Assembly: GCF_007827815.1 (NCBI RefSeq)
Contig: NZ_VITH01000002.1
Coordinates: 558,001-622,000 of the forward strand
DNA length: 64,000 bases
Direction of reading: 5' to 3'
Source: Azospirillum brasilense
Lineage (GTDB): Bacteria; Pseudomonadota; Alphaproteobacteria; Azospirillales; Azospirillaceae
Shown: positions 35,659-44,101 of the stretch, piece by piece
Layout: each line of letters opens with the position of its first letter
Numbering within the stretch: the first letter of the stretch is position 1
The notes under the pieces: model-generated
Told to the model about the DNA's origin: nothing
What the model saw: only the letters and a program-made list of their open reading frames with translations
Databases searched by the model: none
Made by a program: the position numbers and the translations under genes

Positions 35659-36657
35659 ATGAAACGGACGCTCTTCGCGGCGCTCTGCGCCCTCACCGCC
35701 ACGACGCTTCCGGCCCAGGCCGCGGACAAGGTCGTGCTGATGCTGAACTGGTACGTGTATGGCGAGCACGCCCCCTTCTACTACGGCAAGGACAAGGGCC
35801 TGTACGAGGCCGAGGGCATCGACCTGGAAATCCAGGAGGGCCGCGGGTCCGCGGTGACGACCCAGGCGGTGGCCGCGAAGACCGTCGATTTCGGCTACGT
35901 CGACGTACCGACCATGATGAAGGCGGCGGTGAAGGGCGCTCCGGTCACCTCGCCCGGCGTGCTGCTCCAGACCAGCCCGATGTCGGCCATGGGCTTCACG
36001 GACAAGAACATCCGCAAGCCCGAGGACATCAAGGGAAAGACCGTCGCCATGACGCCGGGCGACAGCATGTCCCAGATCTGGCCGCTGTTCCTGAAGAAGA
36101 CCGGCCTGAAGGACAGCGACTTCCGCGTCGTGTCGGGCGACGCCCAGACCAAGCTGAACGCCGTCATCAACGGGCAGGCGGACCTGCTGCTGGGTTACGT
36201 CATGGACCAGAGCATGAAGATCAAGGACGCCACCGGCAAGTCGGTGACGCCGATCCGCTTCGCCGACTACGGCGTCAACATGGTCTCCTCCGGCATCATC
36301 GCCCACACCGAGACGCTGAAGGACAAGCCCGACCTCGTGAAGCGCTTCATGGCCGCGACGACCAAGGCGGTCGAAGGGGCGGAGAAGAACCCCAAGGAGG
36401 CCGTGGCCGCCATCCTCAAGGCCAACCCCAAGGGCGGCCAGGAAGCCACCCTGCTGGAGGGCTTCGAGCTGACCACGCCGCTCTACCGTACGGCGGAGAC
36501 CAAGGGGCAGCGGCCCTTCCGCGTCACCGACGCCAACATGGCCGAGACCGTGGACCTGCTGGTCGAGTACGGCGGTCTGGACGCCGCGGCGAAGAAGAAC
36601 CCGAAGGCCTTCTACACCCGCGACTTCCTCCCCGATCCCGCCGCGGCGGGCCAGTGA
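35659..36657 (+). CDS. ABC transporter substrate-binding protein (NMT1/THI5-like)
   Basis: A 332-residue periplasmic binding protein. A signal peptide ends at PAQAAD. The mature protein starts VVLMLNWYVYGEHAPFYYGK, the aromatic-rich opening of NMT1/THI5-like proteins, which bind pyrimidine-type or aromatic small molecules. Later come VAAKTVDFGYVDVPTMMKAA and DIKGKTVAMTPGD. GGGAGGAG lies upstream of the ATG. The ligand is unknown; co-location with sugar-type enzymes would be unusual for a thiamine precursor. Confidence 0.87.
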   Translation: MKRTLFAALCALTATTLPAQAADKVVLMLNWYVYGEHAPFYYGKDKGLYEAEGIDLEIQEGRGSAVTTQAVAAKTVDFGYVDVPTMMKAAVKGAPVTSPGVLLQTSPMSAMGFTDKNIRKPEDIKGKTVAMTPGDSMSQIWPLFLKKTGLKDSDFRVVSGDAQTKLNAVINGQADLLLGYVMDQSMKIKDATGKSVTPIRFADYGVNMVSSGIIAHTETLKDKPDLVKRFMAATTKAVEGAEKNPKEAVAAILKANPKGGQEATLLEGFELTTPLYRTAETKGQRPFRVTDANMAETVDLLVEYGGLDAAAKKNPKAFYTRDFLPDPAAAGQ

Positions 36658-36683
36658 GGCCGGACGGACAGGAGAGCAGGGAC

Positions 36684-37508
36684 ATGGCTCAGCCCCAGTT
36701 GAAAGTCGTCGGATCGGCCGAAACGGCCCGCCTGTCGCAAAAGACCTTGATCCAGATCGACGGCGTGACCAAGACCTACCGCAGCCGCGACGGGGAGGTG
36801 CCGTCCCTGCGCCCGATCACCTTCGACGTGCGGGACGGCGAGTTCCTGGTGGTCGTCGGCCCGTCCGGCTGCGGCAAGTCCACGCTGCTGAAGCTGGTCG
36901 CCGGGCTGCTGCCCGTCAGCGAGGGTGCCATCACCATCGAAGGCACCACGGTGACCGAGCCGCACGACGACGTGGGCATCGTGTTCCAGAGCCCGGTGCT
37001 GCTCGCCTGGCGGACGGTGCTGCGCAACATCATGATGCCGGTGGAGGTGCGCGGCTTGCCGCGCGACAAGTACCTGGAGCGCGCCCGCGCCCTGATCCGC
37101 ATGACCGGGCTGGAGGGGTTCGAGAACAAGTACCCCTGGCAGCTCTCCGGCGGCATGCAGCAGCGCGCCTCGCTCTGCCGGGCGCTGGTCCATGACCCGA
37201 AGATCCTGCTGATGGACGAGCCGTTCGGCGCGCTCGACGCCATGACGCGGGAGAAGATGAACGTCGAGCTGCAGCGCATCCAGCACGAGACGGGCAAGAC
37301 GGTTCTGCTGATCACCCACTCGATCCCCGAGGCGGTGTTCCTGGCCGACCGGGTGATGGTGATGTCGGAGCGTCCCGGCGCCATCGCCGCGACCTATGAG
37401 GTGCCGCTGCCCCGCCCGCGCTCGCTGGATGTCATGGGGCACCCCGTCTTCATCGAGCTGACCCAGCGCATCCGGGCGCATTTCAACGCCCAAGGGCATC
37501 TGGACTGA
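36684..37508 (+). CDS. ABC transporter ATP-binding protein (NitT/TauT class)
   Basis: A 274-residue ABC ATPase with Walker A GPSGCGKSTL, Q-loop IVFQSPVLLAW, signature LSGGMQQRASLCRA, Walker B ILLMDEPFGALDAMT and switch His in LLITHSIPEAV. The ATG at 36684 follows AGGAGAGCAGGG by a few bases; an upstream in-frame GTG overlaps the previous gene. It completes the transporter and is followed 11 bases later by the enolase-superfamily gene. Confidence 0.92.
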   Translation: MAQPQLKVVGSAETARLSQKTLIQIDGVTKTYRSRDGEVPSLRPITFDVRDGEFLVVVGPSGCGKSTLLKLVAGLLPVSEGAITIEGTTVTEPHDDVGIVFQSPVLLAWRTVLRNIMMPVEVRGLPRDKYLERARALIRMTGLEGFENKYPWQLSGGMQQRASLCRALVHDPKILLMDEPFGALDAMTREKMNVELQRIQHETGKTVLLITHSIPEAVFLADRVMVMSERPGAIAATYEVPLPRPRSLDVMGHPVFIELTQRIRAHFNAQGHLD

Positions 37509-37519
37509 GGGGGGCGGTG

Positions 37520-38998
37520 ATGGCGAAGGATTTCCCCCTCCCTGACCCTCCCCCGCCTTTGGCGAGGGAGGGGAATGACACCCTCTCCCGCGAAGCGGGG
37601 GAGGGAAGGGGCCCGCGAAGCGGGAAGGGTGGGGGCACCGCATCCGCACCCGCACCCCTCCTCACGATCCGCGCCATCCACCTCCATGAACGCCCCGTCC
37701 GCTTCGTGAAGCCCTTCCGCTTCGGCAGCGTGACGGTTGAGGCGGCTCCCCAGGCCTTCGTCCGCGCTCTGGTCCATGTGGAGGGCGTCGGCGAGGCGTG
37801 GGGCGGCACCGCCGAGATGATGATGCCGAAGTGGTTCGACAAGCGCCCGGACCGCAGCCCGGACGAGACGGTGGACGGCCTGCGCCGCTCCCTGCGCCTC
37901 GCCCGCGACGCCTACCGGACGGACCGCGCCGACACCGCCTTCGGCCAGCACGCGGCGGCCTACGAGACGCAGCGGGCGGCCTGCCGCGCCGCCGGGCTGC
38001 CCGACCTGACCGCCGCCTACGGGCCGGCGCTGATCGACAAGGCGGTGCTGGACGGGCTGTTGCGGGTCCTGGACACGGATTTCTTCACCGGTATGAAGGC
38101 GAACCGCGCCGGGATCGACGCGCGGCTGACGCCGGATCTGGCGGGCTTCGACCTGGACGGCTTCCTCGGCGGGCTGGAGCCGCGAACCTCCGTGGCGCTC
38201 CGCCACACGGTCGGGCTGCTCGACGAGCCGGAGTCCCTGCGCGACCTGCTGGCGCGGGAGCGGCTGGGCCGCTTCAAGATCAAGCTGGGCGGCGATCCGT
38301 CCGCCGACCTGGCGCGCTTGGCCGAGATCGCCGGCGTGCTGGACGCGGCGGCGGGCGACTACCGCGCCACGCTGGACGGCAACGAACAATACGCGGACTC
38401 CGCCGCCCTCGCCGCCTTCCTGGACGGGCTGGAGCGCCAGCCGGCGCTGGCCGGGTTGCGCGGACGCCTGCTCTACATCGAACAGCCGGTGGCGCGGGAG
38501 CGCGCGCTGGAGGCGCCGCTGGGCGCGGTGGCGGAGCGCATCCCCTTCATCATCGACGAGTCCGACGACGGCTACGACGCCTTCCCGCGCGCCCGCGCCG
38601 CCGGTTACCGCGGCGTGTCGTCGAAGTCTTGCAAGGGTCTCTACAAGGCCGTCCTCAACCGGGCGCGCTGCGCGGCCTGGGGCGCGCCGCACTTCATCGC
38701 CGCGGAGGACCTGACCTGTCAGGCCGGGTTGGCGGTGCAGCAGGACACGGCGCTGGTCGCGCTGCTTGGCATCGCCGACGCGGAGCGCAACGGCCACCAG
38801 TACGGCAACGGCTTCGACGGAGCGCCGGAGGCCGACGCCTTCCTCGACGCGCATCCCGGCTTCTACACCCGGCGGGACGGCACCGTCCGCCTCGCCACGG
38901 CGGGCGGCAGCCTGCCGACCGAAACCCTGGCCGTCCCCGGCTTCGCCAGCGCGGCGCAGCCCCGGTGGGACCGCCTGTCCCCTCTGCAGAACGAATAA
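37520..38998 (+). CDS. mandelate racemase/muconate lactonizing enzyme (enolase superfamily) with repeat-derived N-terminus
   Basis: A cytoplasmic Mg-dependent enzyme of about 492 residues that would abstract a proton next to a carboxylate. In the barrel, FKIKLGGD carries the KxK motif near residue 253. The metal ligands fit DGNEQY, YIEQPV and IIDESDD, and SSKSCKGLYKA supplies a distal Lys. The recognisable family fold starts only at LLTIRAIHLHERPVRF, near residue 47. The preceding residues are the translation of a family A repeat (LPDPPPPLAREGN, SREAGEGRGP). No in-frame ATG, GTG or TTG lies between the repeat and the domain; the ATG at 37520 follows GAGGGGGGC. Substrate unknown; probably part of the downstream sugar-acid-like pathway. 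Confidence 0.85.
   Translation: MAKDFPLPDPPPPLAREGNDTLSREAGEGRGPRSGKGGGTASAPAPLLTIRAIHLHERPVRFVKPFRFGSVTVEAAPQAFVRALVHVEGVGEAWGGTAEMMMPKWFDKRPDRSPDETVDGLRRSLRLARDAYRTDRADTAFGQHAAAYETQRAACRAAGLPDLTAAYGPALIDKAVLDGLLRVLDTDFFTGMKANRAGIDARLTPDLAGFDLDGFLGGLEPRTSVALRHTVGLLDEPESLRDLLARERLGRFKIKLGGDPSADLARLAEIAGVLDAAAGDYRATLDGNEQYADSAALAAFLDGLERQPALAGLRGRLLYIEQPVARERALEAPLGAVAERIPFIIDESDDGYDAFPRARAAGYRGVSSKSCKGLYKAVLNRARCAAWGAPHFIAAEDLTCQAGLAVQQDTALVALLGIADAERNGHQYGNGFDGAPEADAFLDAHPGFYTRRDGTVRLATAGGSLPTETLAVPGFASAAQPRWDRLSPLQNE
37534..37636. repeat. GC-rich palindromic repeat, family A copy 3, at the start of a reading frame
   Basis: It runs from CCCCCTCCCTGACCCTCCCC to GGGAAGGGTGGGGGC and contains CGCGAAGCGGGGGAGGG and GCCCGCGAAGCGGG as in copies 4 and 5. 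It encodes about 34 N-terminal residues of the enolase-superfamily protein. Confidence 0.85.
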
Positions 38999-39018
38999 TC
39001 CCCTAGGGAGTCCCCGAC

Positions 39019-40170
39019 ATGAGCACGAAGCGCCTTGGTATCATCATGCATGGCGTGACCGGCCGCATGGGCATGAACCAGCACCTGATCCGGTCGATCC
39101 TCGCCATCCGGGCGCAAGGCGGCGTCACGCTGTCCGACGGGTCCCGCGTCATGCCGGACCCCATCCTGGTCGGGCGCAACGCTGAGAAGATCCGCGAGCT
39201 GGCCCAGCGCCACGGGGTGGAGCGCTGGACCGACAATCTGGACGCGGCCCTGGCGAACCCCGACGACACGATCTTCTTCGACGCCGGCACCACCCAGATG
39301 CGGCCGACGCTGCTGGAGGCGGCGATCCGCGCCGGCAAGCACGTCTATTGCGAGAAGCCCATCGCCACCAACCTGGAGGAGGCGCTGCGCGTCGTCCGGC
39401 TGGCCGAGGAGGCCGGGGTGAAGAACGGCACCGTGCAGGACAAGCTGTTCCTGCCCGGCCTGCAGAAGCTGAGGATGCTGCGCGACAGCGGCTTCTTCGG
39501 GAAGATTCTCTCGGTGCGCGGCGAGTTCGGCTATTGGGTGTTCGAGGGCGACTGGCAGCCGGCGCAGCGCCCCTCCTGGAACTACCGGGAGGAGGACGGC
39601 GGCGGCATCATCCTCGACATGGTCTGCCACTGGCGCTACGTGCTCGACAACCTGTTCGGGCAGGTCAAGAGCGTCTCCTGCCTCGGCGCCATCCACATCC
39701 CGGAGCGCTGGGACGAGCAGGGCAAGCGCTATCAGGCCACCGCCGACGACGCGGCCTACGCCACCTTCGAGCTGGAGGGCGGGGTCATCGCCCACATCAA
39801 CTCCTCCTGGGCGACGCGGGTGTACCGCGACGATCTGGTGACCTTCCAGGTGGACGGCACCCACGGCTCGGCCGTCGCGGGCTTGAGCGACTGCGTGATC
39901 CAGCCGCGCCAGGGCACGCCGCGCCCGGTGTGGAACCCGGACCAGAAGCAGACCATGGACTTCTACGCGACGTGGCAGCCGGTGCCTGACAACCAGCCGA
40001 CCGACAACGGCTTCAAGACGCAGTGGGAATCCTTCATCCGCCACGTCGTCGAGGACGCCCCCTTCGACCATGGCCTGATCGAGGGCGCCAAGGGCGTGCA
40101 GCTCGTCGAGGCCGCGCTGAAGAGCTGGAAGGAGCGCCGCTGGGTCGACGTTCCCTCGCTGACCGCCTGA
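39019..40170 (+). CDS. Gfo/Idh/MocA family oxidoreductase
   Basis: A 383-residue NAD(P)-dependent dehydrogenase of sugars, inositols or related polyols. The Rossmann N-terminus is [20 protein letters not shown]. The catalytic Lys is in [13 protein letters not shown], and [10 protein letters not shown] has the conserved Asp and His of the active-site helix. The second domain includes [20 protein letters not shown]. It follows the enolase-superfamily gene by 20 bases and precedes the DUF993 gene by 16, so it is central to one operon. 3-keto sugar formation is typical for related enzymes, but the substrate is not readable. Confidence 0.9.
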   Translation: MSTKRLGIIMHGVTGRMGMNQHLIRSILAIRAQGGVTLSDGSRVMPDPILVGRNAEKIRELAQRHGVERWTDNLDAALANPDDTIFFDAGTTQMRPTLLEAAIRAGKHVYCEKPIATNLEEALRVVRLAEEAGVKNGTVQDKLFLPGLQKLRMLRDSGFFGKILSVRGEFGYWVFEGDWQPAQRPSWNYREEDGGGIILDMVCHWRYVLDNLFGQVKSVSCLGAIHIPERWDEQGKRYQATADDAAYATFELEGGVIAHINSSWATRVYRDDLVTFQVDGTHGSAVAGLSDCVIQPRQGTPRPVWNPDQKQTMDFYATWQPVPDNQPTDNGFKTQWESFIRHVVEDAPFDHGLIEGAKGVQLVEAALKSWKERRWVDVPSLTA

Positions 40171-40186
40171 CCGGAGGGCCTTGTCC

Positions 40187-41359
40187 ATGGCACTGACCAT
40201 CAAGCTGCCGCGCGCCGACCGGTCGTTGGAGACCTACGAGGTCGCCCCGGCGCGCGGCTTCCCCGCCCGCACCGACCGGCCCTTGAACCGCGTGGCCTAT
40301 GCCGCCGCCCACATGGTGGCGGACCCGCTGGCCGACAACGACCCCTGGCTGACCCCGGCCATCGACTGGGACCGGACCATCGCCTTCCGCGAGCATTTGT
40401 GGGACCTCGGCTTCGGCGTGGCCGAGGCGATGGACACCGCGCAGCGCGGCATGGGGCTGGACTGGAACGCCTCGCTGGAGCTGATCCGGCGCTCCCTGAC
40501 CGCGGCGAAGGCGCGCGGCAACGCGCTGATCGCCTGCGGGGCCGGCACCGACCATCTGGCGCCGGAGGACGCCCGCTCCCTCGACGACGTGATCCGCGCC
40601 TACGAGACGCAGGTCGCCGCGGTCGAGGACCTTGGCGGGCGGGTGATCCTGATGGCGTCGCGTGCGCTCGCCCGCGTCGCCAAGGGGCCGGACGACTATG
40701 TCCGCGTCTACAGCCGCATCCTGTCCCAGGTGCGCCAGCCGGTGATCCTCCACTGGCTGGGCGACATGTTCGACCCGGCGCTGGCCGGCTACTGGGGGAC
40801 CAACGACTTCCCGGTGGCGCTCGACACGGCGGTCGGCATCATCAACGACTTCGCGGCCAAGGTCGACGGGGTGAAGATCTCCCTGCTGGACAAGGACAAG
40901 GAGATCGTCATGCGCCGCCGTCTGGCTCCCGGCGTGCGCATGTACACCGGCGACGACTTCAATTACGCGGAGCTGATCGCCGGCGACGCGGAGGGCCATT
41001 CCGACGCTCTGCTGGGCATCTTCGACGCCATCGCCCCGGCGGCGGCGGCGGCCTTGGCCGAGCTGGCGGCGGGCGAGGAGGGGCGTTTCCACGACATCCT
41101 GGAGCCCACCGTCCCGCTGTCCCGCCACATCTTCAAGGCGCCGACCCGCTTCTACAAGACCGGGGTGGTCTTCATGGCCTACATGAACGGCCACCAGGAC
41201 CATTTCACGATGATCGGCGGGCAGGAGGGCACGCGCTCCACCCTGCATCTGGCCGAGATTTTCCGGTTGGCCGACAAGGCCGGACTGCTGCGCGACCCGG
41301 AGGAGGCGGTGTGGCGCATGGCCGACGTCCTGGCCGTCCGCGGCATCGAGGCGGTGTGA
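40187..41359 (+). CDS. DUF993 family protein (dihydrodipicolinate-synthase-like TIM barrel)
   Basis: A 390-residue protein of the DUF993 family, which is distantly related to Class I aldolases of the dihydrodipicolinate synthase group. Recognisable stretches are DWDRTIAFREHLWDLGFGVA, EAMDTAQRGMGLDW, ALIACGAGTDHL, VILHWLGDMFDPALAGYWG and VDGVKISLLDKDKE. In the last, Lys would be the Schiff-base candidate. The ATG at 40187 has GGAGGG 8 bases upstream. A retro-aldol or dehydratase step after the Gfo/Idh oxidation is a reasonable guess. Confidence 0.82.
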   Translation: MALTIKLPRADRSLETYEVAPARGFPARTDRPLNRVAYAAAHMVADPLADNDPWLTPAIDWDRTIAFREHLWDLGFGVAEAMDTAQRGMGLDWNASLELIRRSLTAAKARGNALIACGAGTDHLAPEDARSLDDVIRAYETQVAAVEDLGGRVILMASRALARVAKGPDDYVRVYSRILSQVRQPVILHWLGDMFDPALAGYWGTNDFPVALDTAVGIINDFAAKVDGVKISLLDKDKEIVMRRRLAPGVRMYTGDDFNYAELIAGDAEGHSDALLGIFDAIAPAAAAALAELAAGEEGRFHDILEPTVPLSRHIFKAPTRFYKTGVVFMAYMNGHQDHFTMIGGQEGTRSTLHLAEIFRLADKAGLLRDPEEAVWRMADVLAVRGIEAV

Positions 41360-41368
41360 GGGGATAAG

Positions 41369-41493
41369 CCCCTCTCCCCTCTGGGGAGAGGGGGGTGCCG
41401 AAGGCGCCGGGTGAGGGGGTTCTCGGGGGACCGTACGCTCAGGCATCGCGGGACCCCCTCACCCCAGCCCTCTCCCCAGAGGGGAGAGGGGGC
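41369..41493. repeat. GC-rich palindromic repeat, family B copy 1
   Basis: Two hairpins built on CCCCTCTCCCC-TCT-GGGGAGAGGGG and CCCTCTCCCCAGAGGGGAGAG flank a central part with GGGTGAGGGGG and CCCCCTCACCCC. It lies in the operon between the DUF993 and epimerase genes. Confidence 0.8.
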
Positions 41494-41515
41494 GAGAACG
41501 GAAAGGACCACGATC

Positions 41516-42379
41516 ATGCGCGACTTCTCCGGCGATCATCGCTGGCTGTCCATCAACACGGCCACGGTGCGCAAGCAGGGCGACCTGCTGCAGATCTTCG
41601 ACGCCTGCGCCCGCCAGGGCATCCGCGCCGTCTCGCCCTGGCGGGATCAGGTGGCCGCGGTGGGGCTGGACCGCGCCGTGCGGGCCGTAAAGGAGCTGGG
41701 GCTGGAGCTGTCCGGCTACTGCCGCGGCGGCATGTTCCCCGCCGATCCCGACCGCCGCGCCGAGGTGCGCGACGACAACCGCCGCGCGGTGGACGAGGCG
41801 GTGGCGCTGGGCGCCCCCTGCCTCGTGCTGGTGGTCGGCGGGCTGCCGCAATTCTCGCGCCCCGGCTCCCCGCCGTCCAAGGACATCGCGCTGGCCCGCG
41901 CCCAGGTCGAGGATGGCATCGCCGAACTGCTGGAGCACGCCCGCGGCGCCGGGATGCCGCTCGCCATCGAGCCGCTGCACCCGATGTACGCCGCCGACCG
42001 CGCCTGCGTGAACACGATGGGCCAAGCGCTCGACCTTTGCGACCGGCTGGACCCGCAGGGGACCGGCGCGCTGGGTGTCGCGGCGGACGTCTACCACGTC
42101 TGGTGGGACCCGGAACTGGAGGCGCAGATCCGCCGGGCGGGCCGGAATCGCCTGTGTGCCTTCCATGTGTGCGATTGGCTGGTGCCGACCGCCGACCTGC
42201 TGGAGGACCGGGGCATGATGGGTGACGGAATGATTGATATACCAATGATCCGTGGTTGGGTGGAAGCCGTTGGATTCCAAGGCTATTCCGAGGTCGAAAT
42301 ATTCTCGCGCCGCTGGTGGGCACGACCTTTGGATGAGGTGCTGGCGGTCTGTGTCGAACGGCATCGGTCTTCGGTGTGA
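41516..42379 (+). CDS. sugar phosphate isomerase/epimerase family protein (TIM barrel)
   Basis: A 287-residue AP_endonuc_2/xylose-isomerase-like TIM barrel. Metal ligand positions are suggested by PLAIEPLHPMYAADR, GVAADVYHVWWD, LCAFHVCDWLVP and YSEVEIFSRRWW. AAAGGA precedes the ATG at 41516 by 8 bases. Related proteins epimerise, isomerise or cleave 3-keto sugars next to Gfo/Idh dehydrogenases. It is the last gene of the cluster that begins with the TetR regulator, separated from DUF993 by a family B repeat. Confidence 0.88.
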   Translation: MRDFSGDHRWLSINTATVRKQGDLLQIFDACARQGIRAVSPWRDQVAAVGLDRAVRAVKELGLELSGYCRGGMFPADPDRRAEVRDDNRRAVDEAVALGAPCLVLVVGGLPQFSRPGSPPSKDIALARAQVEDGIAELLEHARGAGMPLAIEPLHPMYAADRACVNTMGQALDLCDRLDPQGTGALGVAADVYHVWWDPELEAQIRRAGRNRLCAFHVCDWLVPTADLLEDRGMMGDGMIDIPMIRGWVEAVGFQGYSEVEIFSRRWWARPLDEVLAVCVERHRSSV

Positions 42380-42403
42380 ATGGCTGCCTAAAAATCAGCC
42401 ATT
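42379..42403 (+). terminator. hairpin after the epimerase gene
   Basis: AATGGCTG (42379-42386) and CAGCCATT (42396-42403) are perfect 8-bp arms starting at the stop codon. Only a short T run follows, so termination strength is uncertain. Confidence 0.5.
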
Positions 42404-42518
42404 TCGGCAGAAATGAGTAAAATTCGATCATAAAAAGGCGGGCATGCATAATTCGTAAGCGAATACTGGGCTGCAAATCGCTGCGGATTCCTTGAACGGC
42501 CCTCCTGCCGACCGGCCG

Positions 42519-42534
42519 TGGCATCACATTTGCG
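42519..42534 (+). promoter_or_regulatory. sigma-54 (RpoN) type promoter of the urt operon
   Basis: TGGCATCACATTTGCG keeps the invariant GG and GC spaced by exactly 10 bases, close to TGGCAC-N5-TTGC. It lies 60 bases before the urtA start codon. RpoN/NtrC control of urea uptake under nitrogen limitation would fit. I did not find a clear NtrC site. Confidence 0.7.
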
Positions 42535-42593
42535 AAGGATACCCCCGTGACGCCTGAGGCGGGCGTCAGACCAAAGAACGGGGGGTATTCACA

Positions 42594-43913
42594 ATGTTGA
42601 AGACGGGGTTCCAGTCGGGCTTCAAGACCGGTCGCACCCTTGCGGCGGCCGCCGGCCTTGCCGTCACGTTCGCCGCGGGCTTCGCCGCCCCGGCGTCGGC
42701 CCAGGACACCATCAAGGTCGGCATCCTCCATTCCCTGTCGGGCACCATGGCGATCAGCGAGACCACGCTGAAGGACGTCATGCTGATGCTCATCGAAGAG
42801 CAGAACAAGAAGGGCGGCGTTCTCGGCAAGAAGCTGGAGCCGGTCGTCGTCGATCCCGCCTCCAACTGGCCCCTGTTCGCCGAGAAGGCGCGCGAGCTGA
42901 TCAGCAAGGACAAGGTGGCCGCGGTGTTCGGCTGCTGGACCTCGGTCAGCCGCAAGTCCGTCCTGCCGGTGTTCGAGGAGCTGAACAGCGTCCTGTTCTA
43001 CCCGGTGCAGTATGAGGGCGAGGAGTCCTCGCGCAACGTCTTCTACACCGGCGCCGCCCCGAACCAGCAGGCGATCCCCGCCGTCGACTATCTGGCGGAA
43101 AAGGAAGGCGTGCAGCGCTGGGTGCTGGCCGGCACCGACTACGTCTACCCGCGCACGACCAACAAGATCCTGGAAACCTACCTGAAGTCCAAGGGCGTGA
43201 AGTCCGAGGACATCATGATCAACTACACCCCGTTCGGCCATTCCGACTGGCAGAACATCGTCGCCGACATCAAGAAGTTCGGCTCGGCCGGCAAGAAGAC
43301 CGCCGTCGTCTCGACCATCAACGGCGACGCCAACGTCCCCTTCTACAAGGAGCTGGGCAACCAGGGCGTCAAGGCGCAGGACATCCCGGTCGTCGCCTTC
43401 TCCGTGGGTGAGGAGGAACTGGCCGGCATCGACACCAAGCCGCTGGTCGGGCATCTCGCCGCCTGGAACTACTTCATGTCGGTGGACACGCCGGAAAACA
43501 GCGACTTCATCAAGAAGTGGCAGGCCTTCACCAAGAACGACAAGCGCGTCACCAACGACCCGATGGAGGCCCACTACATCGGCTTCAACATGTGGGTGAA
43601 GGCGGTCGAGAAGGCCGGCACCACCGACAGCAACGCGGTGATCGACAGCCTCGTCGGCGTGTCCGTCCCCAACCTGACCGGCGGCTATTCGGCCATGCTG
43701 CCGAACCACCACATCACCAAGCCGGTGCTGATCGGCGAGGTGCAGGAGAACGGCCAGTTCGAGACCGTCTCCAAGACGCCCGGCCTCGTGGTCGGCGACG
43801 AGTGGTCGGACTTCCTGCCGGACAGCAAGGACCTGATCTCCGATTGGCGCGCCCCGATGTCCTGCGGCAACTTCAACGTGAAGACCGGCAAGTGCGGCGG
43901 CAAGGGGTCGTGA
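42594..43913 (+). CDS. urtA: urea ABC transporter substrate-binding protein
   Basis: A 439-residue periplasmic receptor that binds urea for the UrtABCDE importer. The signal peptide is long and ends near APASAQ. The mature protein opens IKVGILHSLSGTMAISETTL, the conserved start of UrtA, followed by FGCWTSVSRKSVLPVFEELN and LFYPVQYEGEESS, which are typical of urea rather than amino-acid receptors. It is the first gene after a sigma-54-type promoter and is followed, across a family A repeat, by the permease genes. Confidence 0.95.
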   Translation: MLKTGFQSGFKTGRTLAAAAGLAVTFAAGFAAPASAQDTIKVGILHSLSGTMAISETTLKDVMLMLIEEQNKKGGVLGKKLEPVVVDPASNWPLFAEKARELISKDKVAAVFGCWTSVSRKSVLPVFEELNSVLFYPVQYEGEESSRNVFYTGAAPNQQAIPAVDYLAEKEGVQRWVLAGTDYVYPRTTNKILETYLKSKGVKSEDIMINYTPFGHSDWQNIVADIKKFGSAGKKTAVVSTINGDANVPFYKELGNQGVKAQDIPVVAFSVGEEELAGIDTKPLVGHLAAWNYFMSVDTPENSDFIKKWQAFTKNDKRVTNDPMEAHYIGFNMWVKAVEKAGTTDSNAVIDSLVGVSVPNLTGGYSAMLPNHHITKPVLIGEVQENGQFETVSKTPGLVVGDEWSDFLPDSKDLISDWRAPMSCGNFNVKTGKCGGKGS

Positions 43914-43951
43914 GGACCGTCTGAACGCTTCTTGGTGACTGGCTGCGTGGT

Positions 43952-44053
43952 GCCCCCTCCCTAACCCTCCCCCGCTCTCGCGGGGGAGGGGATTGCTCCC
44001 TCTCCCGCCCAGCGGGGGAGGGAAGGGGCCCGCGAAGCGGGAAGGGTGGGGGC
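43952..44053. repeat. GC-rich palindromic repeat, family A copy 4
   Basis: It extends from GCCCCCTCCCTAACCCTCCC to GGGAAGGGTGGGGGC, with the internal hairpins CTCTCGCGGGGGAGGGG and GCCCGCGAAGCGGG. It separates urtA from urtB and could dampen expression of the membrane genes relative to the binding protein. Confidence 0.85.
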
Positions 44054-44101
44054 AACGCCCTCTTTTAGAATAACGACTTCCGACACATCACAGGAACCGC
44101 G

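Noticed and set aside
37686..37688. ATG just after the repeat as the start of the enolase-superfamily gene
   Set aside because: It is out of frame with the enzyme, so it cannot start the protein.
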